Shown here one piece after another: positions 1 to 13,134 of a stretch of DNA of 64,000 nucleotides. The stretch comes from Brachynemurus nebulosus (Eukaryota; Arthropoda; Insecta; Neuroptera; Myrmeleontidae), in the NCBI GenBank assembly GCA_035578155.1, contig JAPWDM010000017.1, positions 768,001 to 832,000 of the forward strand, written 5' to 3'. Every line of letters begins with the position of its first letter. Position 1 is the stretch's first letter. The translations under genes were made by a program, and so were the position numbers. The notes under the pieces are model-generated. The model ran no database searches. It was not told where the DNA came from and worked only from the letters and a program-made list of their open reading frames with translations.

Positions 1-1217
<1,217 letters not shown>

Positions 1218-4200
1218 AAGTTGGGACAATTTTTGCAATACAGTTAATATTAACACATCATCCAAACAAATTTGGCATAAAATTAAAATTATGAAGTTGT
1301 CTTCAACTCCAAATAATAATAATTTTGACATTAATTCTCAATGTATTGAGTCACTGATCAACCGTTTAGCTTCCTCCACAGTAGATAGACCCATAACTAC
1401 TGATGCTGCTGTTAATAACACCAATGATTACCTTCTCAATAAATTCACTTTTAAAGAATTCCAATTAGCTGTTAAGCATAATAGGAATACAAGTCCTGGC
1501 GAGGATGGCATAGTATACCCATTTATCTACATTTACCAGATACGGCCAAAACTAAGCTCGTAAATCTGCTAAACAAAATTTGGCAGTATAATACTTGCAT
1601 TCCCAGTTTTAAAAATATTATTATCTTTCCTTTGCTCAAACCAAATAAAGACCCTAATTTTCCGGAATCATACAGGCCTATCTCCTTAATGTCTTGCATT
1701 TTTAAGACATTGGAGAGAATAGTGAAACTACGATTAGAACATTATATTGAACAAAATAAATTATTACCGTGGTGTCAATTCGGTTTCAGGAAAGGCAGGG
1801 GTGCAGTTGATTCATTATTTCAATTAACATCCGATATTAAGATTTCCTTGGCAAATAAATCATGTACTGTTGCTGTTTTCACAGATCTGGAACAGGCATA
1901 TGATAATGTTTCATTAAACGTACTATTCGACAAGCTTACCGTTTTAGGTATTCCCACTACATTTGCATATTCGTTAATTTCTATGTACAAAAATCGGAAA
2001 ATAATAGTAAGAACTCGTAATGAATCGACGCAACCTAGAACCGTTAATGATGGACTCCCACAGGGTTCCGTTTTGGCACCTTTATTATTCAATATATACT
2101 GTGCTGATCTCCACAACATACTTAATAAAGACATTTCTGTTATCCAATTTGCCGATGATTTATGTTTTTATGCCACTTCTAAAAATATTGACCGTAGTAC
2201 TTCGCTACTATCGGAAACGATGAATATGTTTGCTGATTGGATGACTAGCAATGGATTTAATATTTCAGCTTCAAAATCTGCAGTCGTGTTTTTCTCTACT
2301 AAAAGACACTTACCTTCCAATTCCCTTCAGTTGGGACCCTTTAATTTCCCAATACGCACATCTATTAAATACCTAGGTATCTATCTTCACTCTAAACTTA
2401 ACTGGGCCACGCATTTTAAGTACATAGCAAATAATTGTGAAAGTAGTCTTAACATTCTTCGAGCTTTGTGCTCCACATATTGAGGAGGACACCCAGAATC
2501 ATTATTAAGAATTTATAGGGCACTTATACGCTCTCGTTTTGATTATGCTAGTGTATGCTGGGATAATGTACCCGAAAAAACTATGGGAATCCTGAACAGA
2601 GTTCAGTACAGAGCACTCAGAGTTTGCTTAGGTGCTATGAAAAGTACGCCTGTAAATGCACTTCAGATTGAGGCAGCGGAGCCTCCAGTTAAAATACGTT
2701 GGCAATACATGGCGCAAAAATTTACATTAAAAATATTGAATAATCAAATAATCCCTCTAACCAAACGCGCCAACATTATTTTAACGCAAAATTTGGAAGA
2801 TAAGCGCTATTGGAGGAAACGGGAAATACCCTATGTTGCCATCGCTTATGCCGACTTTAGCGAATATAAAGTTAAATGCATATCATCATCCTTAAATGAA
2901 TTGGAATACATAGCACTTCTTGTGAATCCTATTATTTTGCCAAATATACATTATATTGAAAATGTGCCTTCGGCCAATGAGGCGTTAATTCGTGATACTA
3001 TTGAACAGTACAATTTTAAATTCTGTATTTTCACCGACGCTTCAAAAATGAATGATGGGGTAGCTGCTGCTTTCGTTGTACCTGAATCTAAACATCATTG
3101 CGAGTTCAAACTGCATCGATTCACTAGTATCTTCACTGCTGAAGCTATTGCTATTCTTGAGGCATTAAAATATATACTTAAAATGCGACTAAACCATTTT
3201 GTAATTTGTACAGATTCATTGTCGATAATTAACAAACTTAAATCTGGTGATATTAAATATGACGATAATCATTACATTATTCAGGTTTTAGCCATCTTAA
3301 AGGAAATTGAATCCAGTGATATTCGCGTTGGTCTCCTCTGGGTCCGCTCTCACATCACTATTGAGTGGAACGAACAAGCTGACAAGCTTGCTAAAGATGC
3401 AGCTGCCAATGATACACTGGTTATAAACCATCTCACACCTTTATTGGATTTAAAAGCTTTATTAAAGAAAAATGTAATCAGTACATGGAATGAAGAATTT
3501 CAGCAATCTACGCAATTTAAAGGCAGACATTACGCTCATTGTCACGATGAAGTCAGCTTAATATCATGGTTTCGGTCACTAGATAGACCGCGGAAGCAAA
3601 TTACTACTATTTATCGCATGAAATTTGGCCACTGCGGCACTCCCGCACACTTACACCGCATTGGTGTGATTGAGTCCCCTATTTGTTCTTGTGATAATAA
3701 TAGCGTTGCCGACATCAACCATCTTTTATATAACTATCAGCTGAATTCTAATAATATTAGCATTCTTCATAAAAAGGTTCTCAGTATTGTGGGTTATTTA
3801 CCTTTAATTTTCAAACGCTCATATTTAATAATGAAATCCGAGTTATCGATATTATTAATTCGTTTTTAGATAAATCCAAGTTAAAACTTTAGTGTTCCAT
3901 ATATCACTGATTGTTTTATATTTTAATTGAAAGCACACGACGCGATATAAACGACGCGAAATAATTTGGTTAGTCTGGCTTCGCTAGATTACAGTTATTA
4001 ATTTTTTTTTTTTTAAATTGTTTATGTGTTTTTTGCTTCCCTATGTGTAAGCCCTTAAATGTTTAACCTATGATTCCTGGGACTAATGTTTGTACATACC
4101 GGCTCAGATATCCCCTGAGCAACTCCTACTCCTATTGTTATCCTCTGTGAGATTAGGGTAGTATATAAGTTAAATTTTGTTTTTGTTTTTCACTTTATGT

Positions 4201-4260
4201 CTTTATAACATAATGGCTGTAAACTTTGTAAATGCCAATAAAATAAAATTAAAAAAAAAA
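1218..4260 (+). mobile_element. 5'-truncated non-LTR retrotransposon (RT plus RNase H)
   Basis: The element starts inside the reverse-transcriptase ORF region, with no endonuclease visible, and ends in an A-rich tail at about 4249-4260 after AATAAAATAAAA-type sequence. Carrying RNase H downstream of RT is known from the I group and related Jockey-group non-LTR families. It lies between a forward copy (1-1217) and a reverse copy (4280-7542) of family A. No convincing target-site duplication was identified. Stops and a frameshift show it is dead. Confidence 0.85.
1291..3869 (+). pseudogene. Non-LTR reverse transcriptase-RNase H, broken
   Basis: Residual polyprotein of a non-LTR retrotransposon. 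The piece at 1291-1515 carries the region before RT (ends SPGEDG); a small deletion near 1515-1530 shifts the frame, which is picked up again and runs from about 1560 on (from 1632 as an open ATG frame). RT motifs are visible: YRPISLMS, a QGSVLAPLLFNIY block, and the catalytic FADD box in VIQFADDLCFY. An in-frame TGA at 2481-2483 interrupts the frame, which continues to 3869. The C-terminal RNase H domain keeps its acidic residues (FTDAS, AEAIAILEAL, CTDSLSI, NEQADKLAKDAA). A cysteine knuckle near the end (CSCD) has lost its last cysteine. Expected role in an intact relative: target-primed reverse transcription. Not functional here. Confidence 0.9.
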
Positions 4261-4455
4261 TATCAAATATGTAACATTGTGTTTTATTTTTAGTTGAATT
4301 TTTCAACTGAAAAAATTCGACTTATACGATAAGAATGGCGAGAGGCGAGAGTAGGGGCGCTATCCGTTTTCGGACCCGTAGAACACGATTATGTAGAAAA
4401 ATACTATCTGATATATATATTTATATATATCAGATAATCAGATAATCAGATCAGA

Positions 4456-4801
4456 AGATTTATTCAAAATTCAAAGCAAATTAGAAAGCAAAATTTTCCT
4501 AAAAATTGTATCCAAACAAACTAAGATAAGTGATTTTTTTACGAAAGATAATGTTTAAATATCTATAATATGTATGTATTACGATTGTTATTCGATAGTT
4601 TATTTCAATAAATATTGATACGTAGATGTGTGTATATGTATTACTTTAAAAATAATTAATTTTGCATTATATTCTAAATTAGTGTTAACCGTAAAATTAC
4701 TAAGCGTAGATGATTTTGGTATTTTGCATATGTTGGACACCTGTTTATGTTGGATAGTTTTTGATTGCACCGCGGGTGTCCAAATTAAACAGGTTCTACT
4801 G

Positions 4802-4803
<2 letters not shown>
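4456..4803 (+). mobile_element. Detached 3' end of a Tigger element, inverted copy
   Basis: This stretch is the inverted copy of 4952-5300: the same 3' end of the transposase gene, the same non-coding tail and the same terminal inverted repeat, ending in GGTTCTACTG before TA. It faces the main Tigger element tail to tail across (TA)n tracts. It carries only the last few codons of the transposase. It is either a truncated second insertion or an inverted duplication. Confidence 0.85.
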
Positions 4804-4863
<60 letters not shown>

Positions 4864-4866
<3 letters not shown>

Positions 4867-4886
4867 TAGAACTTAAACAGGTTCTA

Positions 4887-4889
<3 letters not shown>
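4864..4889. repeat. 26-bp palindrome made of two Tigger TIR tips
   Basis: CAGTAGAAC at one side and GTTCTACTG at the other enclose eight bases and are flanked by TA on both sides. It looks like two terminal tips of the neighbouring Tigger element joined nearly end to end, as expected from a transposition by-product or extreme internal deletion. Confidence 0.75.
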
Positions 4890-4954
<65 letters not shown>

Positions 4955-5184
4955 TAGAACCTGTTTAAGTTGGACACCCGCGGTGCAATCAAAAACTGTC
5001 CAACATAAACAGGTGTCCAACATATGCAAAATACCAAAATCATCTACGCTTAGTAATTTTACGGTTAACACTAATTTAGAATATAATGCAAAATTAATTA
5101 TTTTTAAAGTAATACATATACACACATCTACGTATCAATATTTATTGAAATAAACTATCGAATAACAATCGTAATACATACATA

Positions 5185-6315
5185 TTATAGATATTTAAAC
5201 ATTATCTTTGTAAAAAAATCACTTATCTTAGTTTGTTTGGATACAATTTTTAGGAAAATTTTGCTTTCTAATTTGCTTTGAATTTTGAATAAATCTTCTA
5301 ACAGTTCGCATGGGTTTTCAGTTAAATACTTAATGGCGGTATTTATACCGTTCAAAGCTTCTTCAGGGGTTGTTAGTTTCTCCGCTACTTTCTCGCACTC
5401 GTCACTAGATTCTTCGATTTCTTGTTCCTCGTCTAGTTGTAAAACATGTTGAAGAACGTCTTGATGTGTATTGAAGACATGATCGTGTACCTCCAAGTAG
5501 GCATCGGCGGTGATCATTTCTTCAGCAGTCTGTAACTGATTTTGAAACTCTGGAGGTAATAATTTAATTGCATCGCGAAGTTCTGAATCAGGGTCTTCAT
5601 TATGATCCCCTTCATTTGCTTTTGGAATACTAAAACCAGCTCGTCTAAAACACTTAACAATTGTTTCCGTAGATACAGCTTGCCATGCTTCGCTGATCCA
5701 TCGAATTGCATCCAAAACCGGGACTGAGTTGATAAATTCCTTGTGGTTGTTAGAAATTTCAGATTTAGCAACTAAACACATAAGCAAACTTTTGCGGTAA
5801 TAAGCTTTCATTGTTCGAATCACGCCTTGATCTAGTGGCTGAATTTCCGATGTTAGATTTGGCGGTAAATAAACAAGTTTAACATTCTCGAACGATTTCA
5901 TAATCTTATGACTTGTAGCATTATCTAGTATGATCACAATTTTTCTAGCAGCCTTACGCATTTGCCTGTCAATATCTGACAACCAACTTTCAAAAATATC
6001 AGTCGTCATCCATGCCCTTTTATTGTGTCGCCAAATAACGGGAAGCTCCTTACATCTCATTTGTTTAAAAGCTCGAGGACGTGCTGATTTCCCAATTACT
6101 AACGGCGTTAACTTTTCTCCGACCGAACTCGTACATAATAGAACAGTTAACCGTTCTTTAGACAATTTACCACCTTTGCATGGATCACCTTGTGCAACAT
6201 AACTTTTTTTGTCTAATAAACGCCAAAAAAGACCAGTTTCGTCTGCATTAAACCGATCTTCTGGCGCATAATCTTGCAACAGATTTTCCAGTTTTCTTTT
6301 CCACTCTTCCGTCAC
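5185..6315 (-). pseudogene. Tigger/pogo transposase, catalytic part only
   Basis: An open frame of 376 residues starting MTEEWKRKL. It covers the DDE_1-type catalytic domain of pogo/Tigger (CENP-B-like) transposases: first Asp in FNADETGLFW (about residue 24), second in IILDNATSHK, third in EIQPLDQGVI. The acidic tail and C-terminal part are present. The N-terminal CENP-B and Tc5-type DNA-binding domains, normally about 150 residues, are absent because DNA upstream of 6315 is deleted up to the subterminal repeats. The remaining frame is uninterrupted, so loss was by deletion rather than point decay. It could not bind its ends on its own. Confidence 0.88.
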
Positions 6316-6329
6316 GTGTAAAATACATG

Positions 6330-6530
6330 AATGTCCAACGTAAACAGGTCAAAATATCAAAAATCATTTTAAAAAACTGTCCAAATTAGACAGGTTTCCA
6401 ACATATAGAGGTGTCCAACTTATAAGTATTAATATGCATTTAAAACAATGTAATTTCGCCAGGCCAATTGAAAAGTGTCCAACTTGAGCAGGTGTCCAGT
6501 ATACAGAGGTGTCCAACTTGGCAGGTTTCA

Positions 6531-6533
<3 letters not shown>
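6330..6533 (-). repeat. Subterminal repeats of the Tigger element
   Basis: At least six copies of a motif like GTCCAACTTAAACAGG are spaced through the 5' end, some phased about every 20-25 bp, ending at the terminal repeat. The same motif occurs at the 3' end near 4965-5020. These are candidate transposase binding sites, since subterminal repeats bind transposase in related elements. Confidence 0.6.
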
Positions 6534-6600
<67 letters not shown>

Positions 6601-7542
6601 CCGCCACCTTTTAATATGTGTAGGGCGCCCCTATGGAAGTTAAGAGCTGAAATTTGGTAAGTGTTGCTCATTTTCGAGGCACCTCATACTATCAACGTGG
6701 GGTAAAATTTTGGGCAAATTTTGGATCGGACCCAAACTTTAGGGGGTGGTGGGGGGCGGTAAAACAATAAAACTTTTCCAAACCGATTGGAAATAATGTT
6801 TCGGTCAATTATCTACAACATATCCAAAATTCAGCTTCCTAGGATGATTTGGAGGGAGTAGAGGGGAAAAAAAACGATTTTGGCTAGATCTAACACGCTT
6901 ACAGCCCCCCAGAATTGACGTAGAAGGTTGAAATTGGGTGTGTTGATAGAGTTCGTACCTAGGTTGTGCTTTTTGCAGGTTTTAATATTTTACCTCCACC
7001 CACACCATTTTTGAGCTACAATTTCATGCTTTTTTGACGTTTTCGAAGTTTGTACCACTCGCACAGGTCACCCAAACAAACCTAGAGGCCTGAAATTTGG
7101 TATTCGGATTAAGTTAGTATCAAGGGGGTGCCTTTTGGGGCCGCAGCTTTTAACCCTTACCCCCACCATTTTAATACCAAAAAGAACATGATTTTTCTTG
7201 TTTTTTAACAGTTTCGTTCGGGTCAAAATCTCCCCAAATAAACCTAGAGGGCTGAAATTTTGTGTACAGGTTAAGCTAATAGCCAGCCACTACTTTTTAG
7301 TGGTTTCAACTTTTAACCCTTACCCCCACGATTTTTACGCCAATATTTCCTTGATTTTTTTGCTTTTTTTCTAGCACGTCTAGAGGCTCTCTAAGGAAAC
7401 CTAGAGGGCTGAAGTTTTATACGTGTATTGAGTTAGTATCCGGCTAGTGCCTTTTAGGGATTGCACATTAATTTTCACCCCACCTCTCCCATTTTACATC
7501 GGAATTCTATGGTATTGTTAAATGTGTTTTAAATGCATTATT

Positions 7543-7660
7543 AGTCTAATTTTTTCTTGAAAAAATTAGACTTATGCAGTCTATACGACAAGAACGGCGA
7601 GAGGCGAGAGTAGGCTATCCGTTTTCGGACCCGTAGAACACGATTCTGTAGAAAAAAATG

Positions 7661-7730
<70 letters not shown>

Positions 7731-8240
7731 CCGCTACCTTTTAATATGTGTAGGGCCCCCCTATGGAAGTTAAGAGCTCAAATTTGGTAAATGGGGCTCA
7801 TTCCGATGCACAACAATACTATCAAAGTGGGGTCAAATTTTGGGCAAATTTTGGATCTGACCCAACCTTTAAGGGGGTGGTGGTGGGCGGTAAAACAATA
7901 AAACTTTTCCAAAACTGGAAATAATGTTTCGGTGAATTATCTACAACATATTCAAAATTCAGCTTCCTAGGATGACTTGGAGGGAGTAGAGGGGGAAAAA
8001 AGGATTTTGGCTGGATCTAACACGCCCACAGCCCCCCAGAATTAACGTAGAGTGTTGAAATTTGGCGTGTTGATAAAGTTCGTACCTAGGTAGTAATTTT
8101 TGGAGGTTTTAATATTTTATCCCCACCCCCTCATTTTTAAGCTACAATTTCCTGCTTTTTCGACTTTTTCGAAGTTTGTACCACTCGCACAGATCACCCA
8201 AATAAACCTAGAGAGCTGAAATTTTGTATTCGTATTAAAG
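7543..8240 (-). repeat. Dispersed repeat family A, copy 3 (reverse, truncated)
   Basis: Begins with the hairpin end directly abutting copy 2, so two copies lie head to tail. It holds the conserved CGGACCCGTAGAACACGAT block, a (TA)n tract at 7665-7728 and about three of the 160-bp units, then breaks off near 8240. Confidence 0.8.
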
Positions 8241-9583
8241 TCACTGTTTATTTATAAATAGCTGTTACCCGCGGCTTCGCTGGCGTGAATTTCGTAATTT
8301 AGTAAAGGTAATTCCTAGCGGGTAGTTCGCTAAAATTTTAGCCCCTATTTTCTTATCATAAGTTTTGATAAGCTTTATTTATGAGAATTACTTTTGGCTA
8401 GTTATCTAGGAACAACTGGAAATTTTCAAAAACTAATTTGTCATTTCTTCAAACATAGATATAAAATAGACTAAAAATCTAAAGTAAGCCTATCAAGGAA
8501 ATGTCAACGAATTTGGTATAGAAGTAAAAAAATTATATTGAATTAAAATACTCAAATATATATTTTTAAAATAGCTGATATTTGTACACTTTACTCTAAA
8601 TAAGTATCCTCCCTTATCCTATTGGAAAATTTAAATCCCCCTAAGTCTGCTTGCATTATGTTTGAATATTTCGTAAAATAATTCATTCATTGTTGGAGAC
8701 GCCAGAACAGTAGGCGTTAAAAATGTAAACTTTGGCCTCCCTCCATTTTTTGCGTTTACTCCCTATTCTCTTTACAGGATTAATTTTCAAAAAGTGTTGA
8801 AACATGTATTCATTAATTTATTTCTGACAACTATGCCCTCCAGTTTCATTCGTGTAAAATTACGTTAATTGTGAGTAATAAGCTACTTAAAATTAGTTAT
8901 TCCGAAACAAACCAGACAAATTTAATTCAAAATTAGTTCTTTAAAGTGCTTCGCTTCGCTCGCCAAACAGTTTGAAATTCTATAAAAGGTTAATTCCATG
9001 TAATGCTTCGCTCCGCTCGATAAACGACTCGATAACAACCATAATAATATATTTAATTTTCAGACTTTGAAATCCTTTCATAGATTCCCATATTTATGGT
9101 TTTAGAATTAATTGAATTTTGGATTCTTTTCGAGACCCGAAAACCATGGTGGATTTTTCAAAATTACGGTCAGTTCCTTCGTAATTAGGCTTTACTACAA
9201 TCCTCTTCTAAAGTGAAATTTTAATAAAAAAGTTCTGAAGTTAATCTTTAAATTTTTGAATATTATTTTTATCGTAACCTAGGTAATCTATTGTTCTTTC
9301 TTCTTTTGTTTCCGTTTAAGTATTATTAAATGAGTATTTTTGATAGGTATATCAACTTTTGTCGTGAATATATCAACCTCCATAATGAATATCGTGAAGA
9401 TTCTGACTGGAGACGTTGAGATGATGAAACATCTAAGGAATAAATTTACAATGTATCACTAAAATCTGTCCAGTGGTTTTTGTGTCAACCGTGCCCATGG
9501 AAAACCTAACTTAATTTTATTATATAAATTCGATGTAACTTCCAAAATATCAGTTTTAGGTGTAAGAATATCTGATATTAATA
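8241..9583 (-). repeat. Degraded LINE-like dispersed repeat, non-coding
   Basis: No gene. Segments such as CTGTTACCCGCGGCTTCGCT (8263) and GCTTCGCTTCGCTCG (8947) match, in reverse orientation, parts of the repeat at 40561-41532. TCTGTCCAGTGGTTTTTGTG near 9467 is typical of tails of insect dispersed retroelements. No reverse-transcriptase motif is present. Confidence 0.45.
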
Positions 9584-9589
9584 GATAGA
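9584..9589. repeat. Candidate target-site duplication, left (GATAGA)
   Basis: GATAGA directly before the left terminal repeat, repeated at 29095-29100 directly after the right terminal repeat. Six-base duplications are the known rule for Polintons. The exact end may differ by one base because of a small indel in the terminal alignment. Confidence 0.65.
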
Positions 9590-10296
9590 AGTAGTAGAAA
9601 TTGGGGGCTTCTGGACCCTCCATCCCTCCATCCGACCCCGGGAGGAGATAGGTAAGCTATGCCGCCTTCGAGCCCTGTGAATTCACTACTAGATGACTCT
9701 CGTAGTCTGGATACTAACGATCCCTGTGTGTAAGTTTGAAAAATTGTCAACAGATGGCACCGCAAATCCTTTTTGATAGTTAAAAGATGGCGTTCCTAGT
9801 CTGAACCATCGCTAACTCTGTACCTTGATTCAAAATTCCATGAAAAGATGGCGTTGCTAGTCTAAACCACCGCGATCTCGGTACCTAGATTCAAAATTGC
9901 ATGAAAAGATGGCGCTCGTAGTCTGGATAATAGCGATCCCTGTGTGTAAGTTTGAAAAATTGACACCGAAAATCCTTTTTGATAGGTAAAAGACGGCGTT
10001 GCTAGTCTGAACCACTGCGAACTCGGTTCCTAGATTCGAAATTCCATGAAAAGATGGTGTTGCTTTCATAATTTTATAATATTTTTATCTGAAAACAGGT
10101 TTAAGCAGGTTTTCCTCTAAATAAAAACACATTTTTTTATTTTAATAAATTTATTTTAAAAAGAAATATTTTACATTAAAAATGTTTAAATGTTATTACA
10201 ATAATATTTGTATATGGATATAACATTTTCCATGGCGCAAGTTGCTCCGGAATGATGGCCGCATCGAGGACTAGTGAATGTCGATGTTATGATTCC
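9590..10296 (+). repeat. Left terminal inverted repeat of the Polinton
   Basis: About 707 bp matching the reverse complement of 28379-29094 with scattered differences. It contains internal tandem modules with the motif AAAAGATGGCGTTGCTAGTC (near 9783, 9843, 9903, 9990 and 10046). The inner end is at GTTATGATTCCC; outside it the two sides differ. Confidence 0.92.
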
Positions 10297-11644
10297 CTCG
10301 ATTTTTTTGCTGATACCCATCTCTAAACCATGTTTTACATTCTAATTGATTATACCAGATTAAACAGTTTTGGTGTTTAATAAATCGATTTTTTGTTGAT
10401 ACCCATCTCTAAAGCAATGATTGATTAGTGGTTAATATTTCCCAAAATGAAAAAGTTAAATTTTTTCATAATAATTTCAAAACTTTATATTTTATAAAAA
10501 ATAATTTCTTAACTATGTATAATTCATATGTCTTAACAATACAAAAGTTTCAATCACATATGGCAAACTGCTGACGAAGTGCATTCCACACGCTACCGTA
10601 TCGTATATGTGAACGCATAATATATCGTATACATCTCATATATGTACATACATGTAAAATATGTGACTTGTTGTAATTTTTATACACGGGCATTATACCA
10701 AATAAAAAATTTGATTGTAAAAAAATAGGGAAATTTTTTCAGCAATTGGAAATTCTGTTAATATTAGAAAATTTATTTCCGGCAATAGTATTGTTGATAC
10801 TAAAACAATTGAAAACTTATAAAACAAAAATTTTGCTCTATTTGAAAACCACAGTTTTTTGTTTTGTTTTAATTATAATAGTGAATTAAGAACCAATTTT
10901 GTGTGTGATTGTTGTTTGTTTTATTTGAAAACCATAGTTTTTGTTTTAATTATAATAGTTAAATCAATTTAATTAGTTTTATTTAGTGAATTAAGAACAA
11001 ATTTTTATGCGCTTGCGTGATTTTTGTTTGTTTTTTTGTTTTATTTTGAAGAGCACTGGTAAGCTGAAAAAACACATTTAATTCGTTTTTAGTATTAATT
11101 TTAACATTTGCTCCAAATTTTGAGATTAATTTTTAGCTATAATACATTTGTCATAAGTTATGACTAGGGTTGCCAATTTTTTTCTAATCTCGTGAATAAG
11201 CAAAAATAAAGTATTTGAGAGAAAAACTATTTTCAAAACTTAAATTTAAGTTTGAGTAAAACATTTTTTGTGTTTTTAGCACATGCTAACACAATTTTTG
11301 TTATCTACGAACATTTCATAGCTAGTTTTACAATCTAAGTTCAGATTTAAATAATTCATTTTATATTAAATTTATCAAGGATCTATTTCTTATTTGTTCA
11401 CCACTTTACATTCATCACCGAAAAAACTCTTTCAGTGAAAGGTAGGGCTGTGGAAAACAGAGAGCAAAATAAGAAATAATTTTTTTTATATTTGGTAAGT
11501 TATCACACGCATTTTTGATGCATTAAGAGGGTATATTGCTAGCTGATATTATCGCATGATAATGAGAATATTAACAACACATCACAAATTTTTCTGTAAA
11601 AATTTTTTACTAAAATTTAAAAGTTAGTGGGTGATAGTTTAGAA
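10297..11644. other. Polinton left arm, non-coding
   Basis: No gene recognised. It contains two copies of a segment with GCTGATACCCATCTCTAAA / TTGATACCCATCTCTAAAG (10305 and 10397) and a degenerate duplication at 10850-11030 built on GAAAACCAYAGTTTTTTGTTTT and AATTATAATAG. Otherwise it is AT-rich spacer between the terminal repeat and the polymerase promoter. Confidence 0.6.
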
Positions 11645-12376
11645 TAGGGGTCGGCAACCTGCGGGCCGCATGCGGTCCGTTGCAAGCTTTCATGCGGCCC
11701 GCTAAGCAATATAACTTTTTGAATAATTGCTCTGTCTATGTAGAGTTGAGCATACTTTATACTTTTTGTTCTCCGATGTTTTATAACATGTGACAAACTG
11801 TTACTAAAAATTTTTTCTCATGTTGATTTTTAATTTGTGTTAAAAAAAGAAAATATTCCTGTCGCAGTATCCTGCATAATATAGCGAATTTCTGTTTACA
11901 AAAATTAGTTTTTCTCGGAAACTACTTGACAGAATTATTTTTCAAAAATCGTTTTTATGTGATTATTTATTTTGTGGAAAAAGGAGAAAGGTGTAGGAAA
12001 ATATGACAAAAACTCGAGGAAATTTGGGGAAAAAACTCACTTTTCCACAAAATTTTTTTAGGCAAAAATGCCTAAAAATCAATTTTGGGCGTCGGACTTC
12101 CAACATTTTCACCAAATTTCGTAAACCTAGAATATTTCGTTCGAGAAATATATTATTTCCGGTTTCTAGGGATCTCAAAACAAATTTCTGCCATAGTCTC
12201 GGGCTCAAGTCGCGTCATGGCAGTGCCTGTAATAGCCGAACTTTCGATTTGAAAATTCGTTAAAAAAAACCTACTTAAGCCACGTACTACATTAAAAAAT
12301 ATTTGACTGTGCGGCCCGCTAAAAATTATTTTTTTTAAAAATGACCCACCATCCAAAAAAGGTTGTCGACCCCCTG
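11645..12376. mobile_element. Non-autonomous hAT element
   Basis: Ends TAGGGGTCGGCAACCT and, on the other strand, CAGGGGGTCGACAACCT, flanked by a near-perfect 8-bp duplication GTTTAGAA (11637-11644) / GTTTACAA (12377-12384). Eight-base duplications and CAGGGG-type ends are hAT features. GCGGCCCGCTAA-type blocks lie just inside both ends. The 732 bp encode no transposase; the short frames inside are not convincing. Part of the interior resembles 39777-39890. Confidence 0.85.
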
Positions 12377-12514
12377 GTTTACAAGATAATAATTTTTTAT
12401 GCTCCCATAGGATGAAATACTTACTATTTTATTAATAATTGTTGCATCATATTGAATTATAACATGTTTTAGCTTGTTCTCACTGCACAGCTGTATGACG
12501 GCATCAATTAAAAA

Positions 12515-12552
12515 CTATAAATACGCTAGCCCTATATCACATATAGTCATTA
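12515..12552 (+). promoter_or_regulatory. Core promoter of the Polinton polymerase gene
   Basis: CTATAAATA at 12515-12523 followed about 31 bases later by an initiator-like TCATTA at 12547. This is a canonical insect TATA plus initiator arrangement upstream of a 5' leader with an intron. Confidence 0.6.
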
Positions 12553-12778
12553 TCTTTTGCAACTTTTTCGGAGTACAGTGTTTTAAATGCTACAAAAGTG
12601 AATTTGCGAATTTCATCTTAAAAGTAATTGTTGTAATAATTTCTAATGTTTAATTGTTCGTTTTTAAGCTAATCGAATAGTTAATTTTATTTTTTTGCTA
12701 TTAAAAGCATAGTGTACTGAAAAATCAGTCTGTGTATTTTTTGACTGTTTTTGTCACATATTTGAAAAAAAAAAACGG

Positions 12779-13134
12779 GTAAGTTCAGTAAAAATGTTTA
12801 ATTCCTTTTAATATAATTTTTATTTTGAAAATTTTTGTATGCAACAACTTAAAACTAATTACAGCTATTTTAGAAATATTAAAAACAGAAAATTTCATGT
12901 TACTATTTTTACCAGTCAATATTTTTCAGATTTAATTTCAAGTTTTTAATTTTGTTTAATTGCAAAAAAATTAATTTTTTTTTCCATTTTTCCATTATAG
13001 AATGTACCAGAAAAATTCTGTAAATAAAATATTTTCGATCAAGTTTAGCGTTCATAATAATAAAATTTAATCTTAGAAGCAAAATTATAAATATTTCGCG
13101 AAAACTAAACAATATTTTTTTTTGTTGAATTTAG
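12779..13134 (+). other. Predicted intron in the polymerase 5' leader
   Basis: Donor CGG|GTAAGTTC at 12779 and acceptor TTTTTTGTTGAATTTAG|G ending at 13134, with a T-rich tract before the AG. The start codon follows six bases later at 13141. The predicted intron is 356 bp. Confidence 0.55.

Larger units (their letters stand above)
4952..6533 (-). mobile_element. Tigger/pogo-type DNA transposon, internally deleted
   Basis: Ends are CAGTAGAACCTGTTTAAG at 4952 and, on the other strand from 6533, CAGTGAAACCTGCCAAG, both flanked by TA, the target of the Tc1/mariner superfamily. The length of 1582 bp is short for Tigger elements because the 5' part encoding the DNA-binding helix-turn-helix domains is missing. 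It sits inside the (TA)n tract of a family A repeat. Confidence 0.88.
4280..7542 (-). repeat. Dispersed repeat family A, copy 2 (reverse, interrupted)
   Basis: The hairpin end and CGGACCCGTAGAACACGAT segment lie at 4290-4400. The (TA)n tract starts near 4412 and is split by a Tigger 3' end (4456-4803), a tiny TIR palindrome (4864-4889) and a Tigger element (4952-6533). The 160-bp-unit portion follows at 6600-7542. Removing the insertions leaves one family A copy, so the Tigger material entered the (TA)n tract of an existing repeat. Confidence 0.75.

Noticed and set aside
9584..9589. Alternative Polinton ends at 9589 and 29091 with other short duplications
   Set aside because: GATAGA gives the expected six bases on both sides; alternatives give five or none. 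One-base uncertainty remains.
11963..12356. Overlapping short frames on both strands near the hAT element
   Set aside because: No family resemblance, and they lie in a non-autonomous element interior that is repeated elsewhere as non-coding DNA.
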